A DNA stretch of 64,000 nt from an uncultured Coriobacteriaceae bacterium (GCA_902793465.1 CADBDT010000011.1:176905-240904), one strand, 5' to 3'; shown: positions 25,506 to 34,517, counted from the first letter of the stretch. Numbers and translations are program-made. Notes: generated from the letters alone by a model not told the origin.

Positions 25506-27014
25506 GTGGCGTTTCATGTGAGTCACGGCTCGCGCGAGGAGGCCGCGGACTCTAACGTGTCCTCGTACAACACCATTAAGCGCCAGCCGCGCAGTACCCT
25601 AAAGTACAGCACGCGCATGACGCTTGCGTTTGCACTCACCGCCGTAATGACGGCGGTGGTGCTTTCCATAGTTCTTGCGATTGTGTGGGAGCAGCAGTTC
25701 CAAAGCTACACACGCGAAAACATGCAGCGCATGGTACGCCAGATGGCCGACACCCTCGAGCAGCAGTACAACGACGAAGGACAGTGGTCCGACGGAATAC
25801 TGGAGTACGTAAAAACAACCTCGGGCAGCATGAGCGAGGTTGGCATGCGCTTGGTGGATGACAGCGGTGCCGTGCTGTTTGACAACACCATTGGCGGCTT
25901 GGTAAGCAAGACCCAGGGCGCGCAGGGACAGAACCGCATTCTGCCGTTGCAGGAAGACTCCGTTGTTTCGGCCGAAATCGTGACCCGCAGCATAACGGAG
26001 GATGGGGAAGAGGCCGACGCGGTGGTGGGAACCCTTACGTTTTGGTCTGTTGGATCGGATGTGTTCCTAACAAAAAGCGACACGCAGTTTAGGACGAGCT
26101 CGTATGGAGCCATTGTTACGGCTGCCAGCATGGCGGTTGTGTTCGCGTGCGTTATTGGCGTGTTTGTTGCACGCGCCCTTACCAAGCCAATCAAGCGTAT
26201 TACGACTACCGCGTCGCAGATTCGCAACGGCGACCTTACGGCCCGAACCGACATTGCCGGTACCGACGAGATTGGCCGTTTGGGCGAAACCATAGACGAC
26301 ATGGCCACCACGCTTGAGCGCGACATAAAGCTGGAGCATCGCCTTACCAGCGACGTTGCGCACGAGCTGCGCACTCCCCTTATGGCTATGCAGGCCACGG
26401 TGGAGGCCATGCAGGACGGCGTGCTGCCCGCAGACCAAGACACGCTGGCAACGGTGGCCGTGGAGGTGCGCCGCCTGTCTCGTTTGGTCGATGCCATGTT
26501 ACGTCTTTCTCGCATGGAAAACGGCACCACGCCGTTGCAAATAGAAAAGTGCGACGTGCTGGAGCTCGCCACAGACCTCGTTGCCGCGCACAGCCAGCTG
26601 TTTTTGGACAACGGCATTACGCTGGACTACGTAAACGATACCAGTGGTAACAGTCTTGTGGCCGAAGTGGATCCGGACCTCGTGCGCGAGGCCGTGGTAA
26701 ACCTCTTGAGCAACGCCATGCGCTACACCTCCGAGAGAGGTACCGTTACCGTGCGCGTGGCACGCGACCGCCGCAACGCGCTCATATCCGTTCAGGATAC
26801 GGGCATGGGAATTGCCAAAGAAGACATCCCGCGCGTGTTTAGTCGCTTCTGGCGCTCCGATGCGAGTCGCGAACGCGTGGCGGGCGGCCTTGGTGTGGGC
26901 CTCTCGCTTACCAAGGAGATTGTGGACCGTCACAACGGAACGATATCGGTCGACTCCGAGGAAGGCGTGGGCACCACGTTTACGCTGCATCTACCCCTCG
27001 TGCATCGCGGATAG
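25506..27014 (+). CDS. Sensor histidine kinase partner of the upstream regulator
   Basis: 502 residues from a GTG with AGGTAGG overlapping the regulator stop. Two membrane helices (about 37-62 and 203-226) frame an extracytoplasmic sensor of about 140 residues. A HAMP domain (KPIKRITTTASQIRNGDL) follows, then HisKA with the phospho-His in SDVAHELRTPLMAM (about residue 285), and the ATPase domain with NLLSNAMRYT, QDTGMGIAKEDIPRVF and GGLGVGLSLTKEIV. It autophosphorylates and phosphorylates the upstream OmpR-type regulator. The signal is unknown. Confidence 0.95.
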   Translation: MAFHVSHGSREEAADSNVSSYNTIKRQPRSTLKYSTRMTLAFALTAVMTAVVLSIVLAIVWEQQFQSYTRENMQRMVRQMADTLEQQYNDEGQWSDGILEYVKTTSGSMSEVGMRLVDDSGAVLFDNTIGGLVSKTQGAQGQNRILPLQEDSVVSAEIVTRSITEDGEEADAVVGTLTFWSVGSDVFLTKSDTQFRTSSYGAIVTAASMAVVFACVIGVFVARALTKPIKRITTTASQIRNGDLTARTDIAGTDEIGRLGETIDDMATTLERDIKLEHRLTSDVAHELRTPLMAMQATVEAMQDGVLPADQDTLATVAVEVRRLSRLVDAMLRLSRMENGTTPLQIEKCDVLELATDLVAAHSQLFLDNGITLDYVNDTSGNSLVAEVDPDLVREAVVNLLSNAMRYTSERGTVTVRVARDRRNALISVQDTGMGIAKEDIPRVFSRFWRSDASRERVAGGLGVGLSLTKEIVDRHNGTISVDSEEGVGTTFTLHLPLVHRG

Positions 27015-27036
27015 AGGGAAGTCCGCTGGCGAGCAC

Positions 27037-27210
27037 GCTGTGCACATTGGGGACACTCCCCTGCGGGTACATCGCGGATGGGGCCGACCCCAACGGAAGC
27101 CCTTTCCGCGATGTACCCGCAGGGGAGCATCCCCAATGTGCACAGCTCCCCCAGACCCTTAACTAAATGGCGGTGGGAGTACCCCCGGCGGCACCCCAAT
27201 GCGCACAGCG
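27037..27210. repeat. Palindrome family A copy 5 plus half of module D
   Basis: The A element spans 27037-27146, with arms GCTGTGCACATTGG; its core triplets TGC and GCA do pair. A right-hand half of module D (TTAACTAAATGGCGGTGGGAG) follows at 27157-27197 without its left partner, so the nested unit is truncated. Located between two genes on the same strand. Confidence 0.9.
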
Positions 27211-27268
27211 ATAGGCCGCAACGCGTTATCGTATGGCATTTGTCGGCTTTAACGGGGCAAACTTACAC

Positions 27269-27274
27269 TACAAT
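27269..27274 (+). promoter_or_regulatory. Likely -10 box of purC
   Basis: TACAAT lies 36 nt before the purC ATG, with a GAAGGG ribosome site between. The -35 is approximate (TTTAAC 15 nt upstream). Confidence 0.45.
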
Positions 27275-27309
27275 GTTGGGCATATGTCTGTAGAGCGAAG
27301 GGATTGTGC

Positions 27310-28194
27310 ATGTCTGCCATAGAGCTACGCCCCCATAGTCAGGGCAAGGTGCGCGATATATACGACTGCGGCGACACCCTGCTTATGGTTGCCAGCGACC
27401 GCGTGAGCGCATACGACTATATACTGCCCGACGAGATACCCTACAAGGGCGAGATTCTTACCCGTATATCGGCATTCTGGTTCAATCGGTTTGCCGACCT
27501 TATTCCCAACCACATGGTAAGCATGGATCCTACCGAATACCCTGTGGAGTACAAGAAGTACGCCGATTACCTGGCGGGTCGCTCCATGCTGGTGCGCAAG
27601 GCTAAGACGGTGCCCATCGAGGCCATAGTGCGCGGCTACCTTACCGGATCTGGAAAAAAGACCTACGACCAAGACGGAACCGTGTGTGGTATACGGCTGC
27701 CAGATGGCCTGGTGGAGGCGAGTCAGATTCCCGAGGCCATTTTTACGCCGTCCACCAAGGCGGAGCTGGGAGAGCACGACGAAAACATAAGCTACGAGCG
27801 CTGCGAGCAGATTGTGGGCGCAAGTGTTGCGGCGCAGCTGCGCGATGCATCCCTAAAGGTGTACAGCGCAGCCGCAGAGTACGCAGCCACGCGCGGAATA
27901 ATAATTGCAGATACAAAGTTTGAGTTTGGCTACATAGGAGAACAACTGACGCTCATAGACGAGTGCCTAACGCCCGACTCAAGCCGCTTCTGGCCCTCCG
28001 ACGGTTACGAGCCTGGCAAGGTGCAGCCCAGCTACGACAAGCAGTACGTGCGCGACTGGCTGCGCGCCAATTGGGACATGACCGGAGAGCCGCCGCACAT
28101 TCCCGCGCAGGTTGTAGAGGAAACCTCGGCGCGCTACAAGGAAGCCTACAGAATAATTACGGGCGAAGAGTTCGTGCCAGCTAAGGAGCAGTAA
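27310..28194 (+). CDS. purC: Phosphoribosylaminoimidazole-succinocarboxamide synthase
   Basis: 294 residues. The ATG at 27310 is preferred over the TTG at 27304. SAICAR synthase motifs are intact: SQGKVRDIYDCGDTLLMVAS, SDRVSAYDYILPDEIPYKG, VPIEAIVRGYLTGSG, IADTKFEFG, LIDECLTPDSSRFWP and PSYDKQYVRDWL. It joins aspartate to CAIR in purine synthesis. The length matches the longer yeast-like subtype (about 300 residues) rather than the 240-residue subtype. Other pur genes are not in the window. Confidence 0.96.
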   Translation: MSAIELRPHSQGKVRDIYDCGDTLLMVASDRVSAYDYILPDEIPYKGEILTRISAFWFNRFADLIPNHMVSMDPTEYPVEYKKYADYLAGRSMLVRKAKTVPIEAIVRGYLTGSGKKTYDQDGTVCGIRLPDGLVEASQIPEAIFTPSTKAELGEHDENISYERCEQIVGASVAAQLRDASLKVYSAAAEYAATRGIIIADTKFEFGYIGEQLTLIDECLTPDSSRFWPSDGYEPGKVQPSYDKQYVRDWLRANWDMTGEPPHIPAQVVEETSARYKEAYRIITGEEFVPAKEQ

Positions 28195-28198
28195 CGTT

Positions 28199-28894
28199 AT
28201 GTCGCTAATGGACACCATAAAGGGAGCTCGCCAGGAAGCCGAGGAGAGCGGAATACCCTTCGAGAGGCCTTCGTCAAAAAAGAAGGATGACGGAAAGAAT
28301 ACAAGTGCAGGCGAGGGCGCAAACGCGCAGGGCTTTACGCGCAGGTCGGCGGCAAAGGCCAAGCCGTCGCGCCAGGCTGCGGCAGGCGTGCGCGTGGTTC
28401 GTACGAGCGGAGGCTCCACCAAGTCCGGCAAGCCCAAGGACGAGATGACCAAGGAAGAGCGCAAGGCCGAGCGCAAGCACGATCGCGAAATTGGCGACCT
28501 GCGTTACAACGTTACCCAACAAATACTGGAGGAGCGCGAAGACTACCAGAAGGCGCGCAAGCTGTGGTGGAAGTTCCTCATTGGCGGCGTAATTCTAATG
28601 GTGGCGGCCATTGGTATATACACGGCAGTTTCCAGCATGAAGGGCAACGCGCCGGAGTTCTTGGCTGCATTGGGAATCGTAACCATGGTTGGTGCCTACG
28701 TTGTGGTTATTGCGGGCCTTGTGTACGACTGGGTAAAGATTCGTCCCATGCGCAAGGAAGCGGATGCATACGTGCAGTCCATGTCGGAAAAACGCCTCGT
28801 TAACACGGTTAACAAGAAAGCCAAGGAAGACCAGAAGAACCAAAAATCCCAGACGGGCGAAAAGAAGGGATTTCCTTGGCGTCGTAAGAAGTAG
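28199..28894 (+). CDS. Uncharacterised two-helix membrane protein with charged tails
   Basis: 231 residues, starting 4 bp after purC and so probably co-transcribed. The N-terminal 120 residues are highly charged (KEERKAERKHDREIGDLRYN), two membrane helices follow (about 123-143 and 157-179), and the C terminus is basic (KKGFPWRRKK). I do not recognise a family. Both tails are likely cytoplasmic by the positive-inside rule. Small membrane proteins of this shape are common in Coriobacteriia, but no role can be assigned. Confidence 0.7.
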   Translation: MSLMDTIKGARQEAEESGIPFERPSSKKKDDGKNTSAGEGANAQGFTRRSAAKAKPSRQAAAGVRVVRTSGGSTKSGKPKDEMTKEERKAERKHDREIGDLRYNVTQQILEEREDYQKARKLWWKFLIGGVILMVAAIGIYTAVSSMKGNAPEFLAALGIVTMVGAYVVVIAGLVYDWVKIRPMRKEADAYVQSMSEKRLVNTVNKKAKEDQKNQKSQTGEKKGFPWRRKK

Positions 28895-28897
28895 CGA

Positions 28898-28938
28898 CAA
28901 AACCACAACTAAGGGACAGTCCCCTATTTGTGGTTTTG
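28898..28938. repeat. Palindrome, family E copy 2, directly before the tRNA promoter
   Basis: CAAAACCACAA and GGG pair with CCCC and TTTGTGGTTTTG across ACAGT, with small mismatches. The right arm lies where the -35 region of the tRNA promoter should be. Possibly also a weak terminator for the upstream gene. Confidence 0.8.
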
Positions 28939-28967
28939 CTCGCGGGACGTGCTACAATGTGGTCTAC

Positions 28968-29043
28968 GCCTCCGTAGCTCAGGGGATAGAGCACCGCTCT
29001 CCTAAAGCGGGTGTCGGCCGTTCGAATCGGCCCGGGGGCACCA
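28968..29043 (+). tRNA. tRNA-Arg (anticodon CCT)
   Basis: 76 nt with encoded CCA. The acceptor stem GCCTCCG pairs with CGGGGGC, the D arm is GCTC..GAGC, the anticodon stem CCGCT/AGCGG holds loop CTCCTAA, and the T arm holds TTCGAAT. The anticodon CCT reads AGG arginine codons. A TACAAT -10 box lies at 28953-28958, and a terminator follows. Confidence 0.97.
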
Positions 29044-29051
29044 GATAATAC

Positions 29052-29090
29052 CAGCTCAGAGGTTATGAAACCTCTGAGCTGTTTTTGTTT
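29052..29090 (+). terminator. Rho-independent terminator after tRNA-Arg
   Basis: CAGCTCAGAGGTT pairs with AACCTCTGAGCTG, followed by TTTTTGTTTT. It ends the tRNA transcript. Confidence 0.9.
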
Positions 29091-29114
29091 TGCGAGGTTC
29101 TGATTCCGCCTGCG

Positions 29115-29987
29115 CTATTCCGCGGTTACCACAAGCGAGTTCTTTTGCTGCCAGCACGTGCGGAGCTTGTCGGCAGCCTCCTCACCTGCAAATTTGAGGC
29201 AGTTTAGTTCCATGCCCTCACGATAGAGCGGGACTCTACGTACGGAGAAGCCCAGATTCGCAAGGGCCTCTTCGATCTCGTTCACGTTGCGCCACGACAT
29301 CTTGGAGCGATTACGTCCTACCGCCTTGCTGTGTATTGCCTTAACGCTTCTTACAATACTTGTGGCAACCTTGCCCAACACCGCACGGAAGGTGTCACGC
29401 ATAAGCGAGTCTGGATCGGCGTCGGGAATTATCCAGCAGCCGCCGTCGCGTTGGAGCAGCTCGCGAATGCTGCTGGCCATGATGGTCTTCTCTTCGAGCG
29501 ACAGATACGGCAGAAGGGCCTGAGTTACCACGGTAATCGGCTCCCGCAGGCCTCCAAGGACGTTTCTCATCTGTTCCTCGTCCGCAGCATTTACCGTGCG
29601 ATAGCCCGCAATCCACTCCTCGTCTGCCGGCAGTATGTCGCGCCGGCGAGCCGTAAGGTCGCCTATTACGTCGGGAAGGTCCGCGCCTATGTAGGTGTAT
29701 CCGCGTGGTGCCATTTTTAGGACGCGTGGGGAATAACCGCACGCCACGTCCAAAATGGTGGGGTTGTTTGCCTCGAGGATCAGTTGGTTTGCGCTCTCGT
29801 ACAAGACCTCGGATATGCACGATATGCAGAGCGGCAGCTGGTGAGCGAAGGGCAGTGCCTGCAGGGCCACAAGTGGATTTCCCTCGAGCTGGAGTGCCTT
29901 GGAGAACGCAACAGCCTCGGGAACCCCGAGGAACGTGAGCATGTTGAGGTTTACCTGAGCCGTTTTGCTTATTGAATCCTTTGGCAT
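29115..29987 (-). CDS. Class I SAM-dependent methyltransferase (leucine carboxyl methyltransferase-like)
   Basis: 290 residues. The ATG at 29987 follows GGAAGGG by 9 nt. Motif I of the Rossmann methyltransferase fold is ILDVACGYSPRVL (about residue 80), and YIGADLPDVI provides the acidic ribose-binding residue. ITVVTQALLPYLS and GGCWIIPDADP fit later strands. The N-terminal helices (SKTAQVNLNMLTFLGV) resemble the O-methyltransferases of the leucine carboxyl methyltransferase / polyketide group. Substrate unknown. It stands alone, opposite to the tRNA gene. Confidence 0.7.
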   Translation of the reverse strand: MPKDSISKTAQVNLNMLTFLGVPEAVAFSKALQLEGNPLVALQALPFAHQLPLCISCISEVLYESANQLILEANNPTILDVACGYSPRVLKMAPRGYTYIGADLPDVIGDLTARRRDILPADEEWIAGYRTVNAADEEQMRNVLGGLREPITVVTQALLPYLSLEEKTIMASSIRELLQRDGGCWIIPDADPDSLMRDTFRAVLGKVATSIVRSVKAIHSKAVGRNRSKMSWRNVNEIEEALANLGFSVRRVPLYREGMELNCLKFAGEEAADKLRTCWQQKNSLVVTAE

Positions 29988-30149
29988 GGCATTTGTCCCT
30001 TCCCGCGCGATGGCCTCCATGTCGGCCATCGTATGCATTCTAGTACTTTATACGTATGCGGGCGGGTTTGTCCCCACCAAATGTGGCGACGTTGGCTATA
30101 CGCACCTGCGTGCAGACAAGATGTACCCTCCCACAGTGCGTTTCGCATA

Positions 30150-30190
30150 AACAAAGGGACGGCCCGCGTCGTAATGGCGCGAGCCGTCCC
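30150..30190 (-). terminator. Terminator after the mannitol-type PTS gene
   Basis: GGGACGGC pairs with GCCGTCCC (30156-30190); on the minus strand it is followed by TTTGTTTA. It lies 24 bp beyond the stop codon. Confidence 0.8.
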
Positions 30191-30213
30191 AAGGAAAGGA
30201 AGGCGCTTTGAAA

Positions 30214-32073
30214 CTAGCTCAGTACCTTGAGCAGCCAGTCCACGTCGGTGGTGGTGCGCATCTTCTTAATAACGTTGTCGTCTTCGAGGGCACGAGCAAC
30301 GTTGGCCAGAACGGTTAGGTGCTCGTCGCCAGCGCCAGCGATGCCAAACACGAGGTAGGCCTTCTCGTCGCCCCACTGGACGCCGTCGGGGTACTGGTGC
30401 AGCGTTACGCAGGTCTTCTTTACGGAGTCCTTTGCGTCGTTGGTGCCATGCGGAATCGCGACGCCCAAGCCCATGTATACGCTTTGCGCCTTCTCGCGCT
30501 CAAACATGGCGTCAATGTAGCTCTCATCCACGGCGCCGTGGGCCATAAGCAGCTCGCCGGAGGCGCGGATAGCCTCTTCCTTGGTAACGGAGGGGCAGCC
30601 CAGCTTAATGCCGTCGCGGTCGATGGCGATGGCGGGCTTGTCTTCGGACTCGATCTTCTGCGTTATTACCTCTACGTCGGTCTCGCCCACACCTGCTTCG
30701 GCGGATACCTTTACCAGGTCGTTGTACAGGGTGTCGAGGTTGGGGTCGTTAAGGAAATTGTTGATTACCACAAACTGTGCCTGCGGTGCGCTCTTGCGTG
30801 CGCGGTCGGCAAGGTTGGCCTGCACGACTACTATGCGGGCGTCTGCGGGAACCTCGTCCACGGAGGCATGCTCCACAATGAGGTCGGGACGGTCGAGCTT
30901 AATGCGGTTGCGGAAGCGCGTGGCGCCCATGGCGGAGGAGCCCATGCCGGCGTCGCAGGCGAAGATGATCTTGTCGCCCAGGCCAGCCTCGGCGGGACCG
31001 TTGGAGCCAGCGGCCTTCATGTTGGCAACTGCGTCCTGTGCGGAGGCAAGGTCGGAGACATCGGAGGTGCGAACGATGGGGGAGGCAATGAGGAAGGAGA
31101 CGGCAGCGCCGGCAAGTACGCCAAGCAAGATGGTTATCTGCTGACCCTGGGGCGCCATGGCCATAAAGGCGATAATCGAACCGGGGGACGCGGGGCCAAC
31201 GAGGCCGTTGCCAAAGAGGCTAAACAGGAGGATGGACACAAAGTTACCAGCAATGGGAGCAATAATAACCTTGGGGTTCATGAGCACGTAGGGGAAGTAG
31301 ATCTCGTGGATGCCGCCCAGGAAGTGAATGATAACGGCGCCGGGTGCGGACTGCTTGGTTGCCTGGTCCTTGCAGAAGAAGCAGTAGGCAAGAAGTACGC
31401 CGAGTCCGGGGCCAGGGTTGGACTCGAGCATGTACATGATGGACTGGCCGGCAACCTTTGCCTGCTCGGTTGCGATGGGCACGAACACGCCATTGCCGAT
31501 GGCGTTGTTGAGGAAGAGCACCTTTGCGGGCTCAATAAAGATGGCAAGTGCGGGCAGGAGGTGAGCGTTAACGAGCATCTCCACGCCGGACTGCAAAACT
31601 ACCAGGATGGTGCCCATGAAGGGGCCAACGCCGTAGAAGCCGCCTATGGCAAGCAGCATGCCCAAAATGCCGATCGAGAAGTTGTCGATGAGCATCTCGA
31701 GGCCCGCCGGCTTCCATTTGTCGGCAAAGTTGTCCCAAGTCTTTATGACCCAGCCAGCCAGAGGACCCATGAGCATGGCGCCCATAAGCATGGTGTACTC
31801 GGATCCTACAACAGCGCCCATAACGGCAATCGAGCCAATAACGCGGCCGCGCTGGCCGGCAATCATAAATCCGCCCTGTCCCGCAATAAGAATGGGGAGC
31901 AGGAACTTAAGGATGGGGCTAACCATCTCTGCGAGTTGCGCGTTGGGGAGCCAGCCCGTTTCTATAAAGAGTGCAGTGAGGAAGCCCCACGCAATAAATG
32001 CGCCGATGTTGGGCATTACCATGCCGCTCAGTGCCTTTCCGAACCTAGACACCGCAGCTCTAACATCTGCCAT
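30214..32073 (-). CDS. mtlA: PTS mannitol-type EIICBA permease
   Basis: 619 residues from the ATG at 32073, preceded by GGAAGGAGAG. The EIIC part (about 1-345) has GGFMIAGQRG, the family fingerprint GGIHEIYFPYVLM and multiple helices. The EIIB domain has the phosphocysteine in FACDAGMGSSAMGA (about residue 373). The EIIA domain has the phospho-His in GVAIPHGTNDAK (about residue 541). The domain order C-B-A matches mannitol permeases. It imports and phosphorylates a hexitol. It is divergent from a polyol-phosphate-type dehydrogenase. An operator-like GTTGAAACGACAA lies at 32117-32132, so the DeoR protein at 33759 probably controls it. Confidence 0.9.
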   Translation of the reverse strand: MADVRAAVSRFGKALSGMVMPNIGAFIAWGFLTALFIETGWLPNAQLAEMVSPILKFLLPILIAGQGGFMIAGQRGRVIGSIAVMGAVVGSEYTMLMGAMLMGPLAGWVIKTWDNFADKWKPAGLEMLIDNFSIGILGMLLAIGGFYGVGPFMGTILVVLQSGVEMLVNAHLLPALAIFIEPAKVLFLNNAIGNGVFVPIATEQAKVAGQSIMYMLESNPGPGLGVLLAYCFFCKDQATKQSAPGAVIIHFLGGIHEIYFPYVLMNPKVIIAPIAGNFVSILLFSLFGNGLVGPASPGSIIAFMAMAPQGQQITILLGVLAGAAVSFLIASPIVRTSDVSDLASAQDAVANMKAAGSNGPAEAGLGDKIIFACDAGMGSSAMGATRFRNRIKLDRPDLIVEHASVDEVPADARIVVVQANLADRARKSAPQAQFVVINNFLNDPNLDTLYNDLVKVSAEAGVGETDVEVITQKIESEDKPAIAIDRDGIKLGCPSVTKEEAIRASGELLMAHGAVDESYIDAMFEREKAQSVYMGLGVAIPHGTNDAKDSVKKTCVTLHQYPDGVQWGDEKAYLVFGIAGAGDEHLTVLANVARALEDDNVIKKMRTTTDVDWLLKVLS

Positions 32074-32116
32074 TGTCTCTCCTTCCAATAGTTTCAATGA
32101 GTAAGCGGTTTTGTGG

Positions 32117-32132
32117 GTGTTGAAACGACAAT
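32117..32132 (-). promoter_or_regulatory. Shared operator motif before mtlA
   Basis: GTGTTGAAACGACAAT, with the dyad GTTG-6 nt-CAAt. Identical in 15 of 16 bases to the site at 32324-32339, and close to the one at 34622-34637. It is 44 bp upstream of the mtlA start. Probable binding site of the DeoR-type regulator. Confidence 0.6.
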
Positions 32133-32285
32133 TATGACAATAATACTTTCGGAACAAAAGAGCAATAGACTTTACCGCAAAAATTTAAGCGGTAGGGAAA
32201 TATCCGCCAATGGTTATACACCTATGCCTTAAAGACGTGTTTTACCTGCTAATTACCCAAATTTTGGCGCTAGACAAAAAACTTG

Positions 32286-32313
32286 TTGACTTTGTTAAAC
32301 CAACGGTTAGAAT
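32286..32313 (+). promoter_or_regulatory. Promoter of the polyol-phosphate dehydrogenase gene
   Basis: TTGACT (32286-32291), 16-bp spacer, TAGAAT (32308-32313). The operator motif at 32324 begins about 10 bp after the -10 box, a position suited to repression. Confidence 0.6.
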
Positions 32314-32323
32314 AGAGCTAAAA

Positions 32324-32339
32324 GTGTTGAAACGACAAC
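32324..32339 (+). promoter_or_regulatory. Shared operator motif before the dehydrogenase gene
   Basis: GTGTTGAAACGACAAC, with a perfect GTTG-6 nt-CAAC dyad. It overlaps the expected transcription start of the promoter at 32286-32313. Confidence 0.6.
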
Positions 32340-32366
32340 AAAGCAGACTCAAGGAAAGGAACAAAG

Positions 32367-33629
32367 ATGAAGGCGAAGGCAGTAAGGCTTCACGCGGCAA
32401 TGGATCTGAGGCTCGAGGAGTTTGAGCTTCCCCCTATTAAGGACGACGAGATGCTCGTGGAGGTAATATCCGACTCCATTTGCATGTCCACCTACAAGAT
32501 GGCCAAGCTGGGCACCGATCACAAGCGCGTTCACGAGGATGCCGCCATACATCCGCCAATTACCGGTCACGAGTTCGCAGGTAACATCGTAGAGGTTGGC
32601 GCCAAGTATGCCGACAAGTACAAGCCCGGCCAGAAGTTTACCATCCAGCCGGCCATCAACTACAAGGGCTCCATGGACTCGCCCGGCTACTCCTACGAGT
32701 TCTGCGGCGGCGATGCCACGTACTGCATTCTGCCTCAGGAGATCTTTGCGACCGACAGCTTCCTGGTATACGAGGGTGAGGCATACTACCAGGCCTCGCT
32801 TGCCGAGCCGCTTAGCTGCTCCATCGGCGCGCTCAATGCCGCCTATCACACGCAGATGGGCGTATACACCCACCAGATGGGCATCCGCGAGGGCGGCAAC
32901 CTGGCCATTACGGCCGGCGCGGGCCCGATGGGCCTGGGCGCTCTTACCTACGCCCTGCACCGCGATCGCAAGCCTGGCTTGCTTGTGGTCACAGACATTA
33001 ACCAGGAGCGCCTGGACCGTGCCGCAAGCCTCTTCCCGCCCGAGCAGGTAAAGGAAGAGACCGGCGTGGAGCTGCACTTTGTTAACACCGGCAACATGGA
33101 AGATCCCGTGGCCGAGCTGCGTGCCATTACGGGCGGCAAGGGCTACGACGACGTGCTGTGCTACGCGCCGGTTGCCGCCGTTATCGAGCAGTCCAGCGCA
33201 ATTCTTGGCCGCGACGGCTGCCTCAACTTCTTTGCTGGCCCCACCGACACTGCCTTTAGCGCGCCCATCAACTTCTACGACGTGCACTACAACTCCACGC
33301 ACGTAATGGGCACCACTGGCGGCAACACGGCCGACATGATTGAGTCCCTGGAGCTCACCGCTGCTGGCCGCATAGACCCGGCCGTTATGGTTACCCACAT
33401 CGGTGGCTTGGATGCCGCTGCTCAGACCACCTGCGACCTTCCTGGCATCCCCGGTGGCAAGAAGCTCATCTACACGCACATTACCATGCCGTTGGTGGCT
33501 CTGGACGAGCTGCGCGAGCGTGCTGCCGACGACGAGCGCTATGCTGGCCTTGCCGACATAGTGGAGGCAAACAACGGCCTGTGGTGCCCCGAGGCAGAGC
33601 GTTACCTGCTCAAGAACTGGGCCGAATAG
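32367..33629 (+). CDS. Zinc-type medium-chain dehydrogenase, sorbose/polyol-phosphate reductase-like
   Basis: 420 residues, GGAAAGGAAC before the ATG. The GroES-like N-terminal domain has the MDR motif ITGHEFAGNIVEVG, and the Rossmann domain has the NAD loop ITAGAGPMGLGAL followed by VVTDINQERL. The length and the sequence YSYEFCGGDATYCILP fit L-sorbose-1-phosphate reductase-like proteins rather than short alcohol dehydrogenases. It would oxidise the sugar-alcohol phosphate delivered by the divergent PTS. Substrate (sorbitol, mannitol or sorbose phosphate) is an inference. A strong hairpin follows. Confidence 0.8.
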   Translation: MKAKAVRLHAAMDLRLEEFELPPIKDDEMLVEVISDSICMSTYKMAKLGTDHKRVHEDAAIHPPITGHEFAGNIVEVGAKYADKYKPGQKFTIQPAINYKGSMDSPGYSYEFCGGDATYCILPQEIFATDSFLVYEGEAYYQASLAEPLSCSIGALNAAYHTQMGVYTHQMGIREGGNLAITAGAGPMGLGALTYALHRDRKPGLLVVTDINQERLDRAASLFPPEQVKEETGVELHFVNTGNMEDPVAELRAITGGKGYDDVLCYAPVAAVIEQSSAILGRDGCLNFFAGPTDTAFSAPINFYDVHYNSTHVMGTTGGNTADMIESLELTAAGRIDPAVMVTHIGGLDAAAQTTCDLPGIPGGKKLIYTHITMPLVALDELRERAADDERYAGLADIVEANNGLWCPEAERYLLKNWAE

Positions 33630-33648
33630 CTGCGTCTTGGTATAAAAA

Positions 33649-33685
33649 AGCTTGGGGCATAACGTTTTTCGTTGTGCCCCAAGCT
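33649..33685. terminator. Terminator after the dehydrogenase gene
   Basis: AGCTTGGGGCA plus AACG pairs with CGTT plus TGCCCCAAGCT across TTTTT. It is preceded by AAAAAA and followed by CTTATT. Confidence 0.8.
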
Positions 33686-33758
33686 CTTATTAAACTCATC
33701 ACTCCGTCATAACATGTGGTAGATTGGAAGGACGATGGTAGAACCGGAAGGCACCAGC

Positions 33759-34517
33759 ATGGCAAAGGCAGAGCGTCGCGAGAAGATTGTAGAGTACATA
33801 AACAGCGAGGGAACAGTAACGTTTTCTCAGCTCAAGCAAACGTTTCCCGACGTAAGCGAAATGACTCTGCGCACCGATCTCAAGATGCTCGACCAGCAGC
33901 GCCTGATTATTCGCGTCCACGGTGGTGCCAAGTCGGTGGGCTTTGCCGTTGGTACCGACGATTTGCTTGCTCGACGGATCGGACGTCGTTCGGCAGAGAA
34001 GAACGCCATAGCACAGAAGGCAATCGAGCTCGTGAGGCCTGGTCACACCATCTTTATAGACTCGGGCAGCACAACGACGGCCTTGGCCTCGGCGATGGAA
34101 GACATGGACCTGCTAGTGTTTACCAACTCGCTCACGGTGGCTTCCGAGCTATCGCGACTCGATCACGTTAAGACCTTCGTAATAGGTGGGCGTCTTAACC
34201 GCTACTCAAAGAGCACCATAGGCGCGCGTGCCGTCGAGGCGGTGCGGTCACTCACGTTCGACCGGGTGTTCCTGGGCGTTACGGGATACCAGCGCGGCGA
34301 GGGGTTCTCGTGTGGGTCCGACGACGAGGCGGTGTTCAAGTCCAAGCTCGTAGAGCGCTCCCACAAGTGCGTCGTGCTCATGGACTCCAGCAAAGAGGGC
34401 CGCCCCTCCACGTTTAGGGTGTGCGATCTGCCCAGCGTGGACGTCGTGGTATCCGACGGGGGATTGTCGAACGACTTCGTTGCGGCCTGCGAGGATGCGG
34501 ACGTTACGTTGCTGTAG
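33759..34517 (+). CDS. DeoR-family transcriptional regulator
   Basis: 252 residues from the ATG at 33759 (GGAAGG 7 nt upstream); the ATG at 33735 also has a purine-rich site but is less conserved in type. The N-terminal winged helix (EKIVEYINSEGTVTFSQLK, then EMTLRTDLKMLDQQ) and the effector domain (DSGSTTTALA, GGRLNRYSKSTIGA, FLGVTGYQRGEGF and LMDSSKEGR) are typical of sugar-phosphate-responsive DeoR repressors. It lies between genes preceded by the same motif, so it probably controls the PTS, the dehydrogenase and adhE together. Confidence 0.9.
   Translation: MAKAERREKIVEYINSEGTVTFSQLKQTFPDVSEMTLRTDLKMLDQQRLIIRVHGGAKSVGFAVGTDDLLARRIGRRSAEKNAIAQKAIELVRPGHTIFIDSGSTTTALASAMEDMDLLVFTNSLTVASELSRLDHVKTFVIGGRLNRYSKSTIGARAVEAVRSLTFDRVFLGVTGYQRGEGFSCGSDDEAVFKSKLVERSHKCVVLMDSSKEGRPSTFRVCDLPSVDVVVSDGGLSNDFVAACEDADVTLL

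Noticed and set aside
30319..32091. Large plus-strand open frame over the mannitol-type PTS gene
   Set aside because: Opposite to a clearly recognised EIICBA; composition is that of a shadow frame (His/Gly-rich, no domains).
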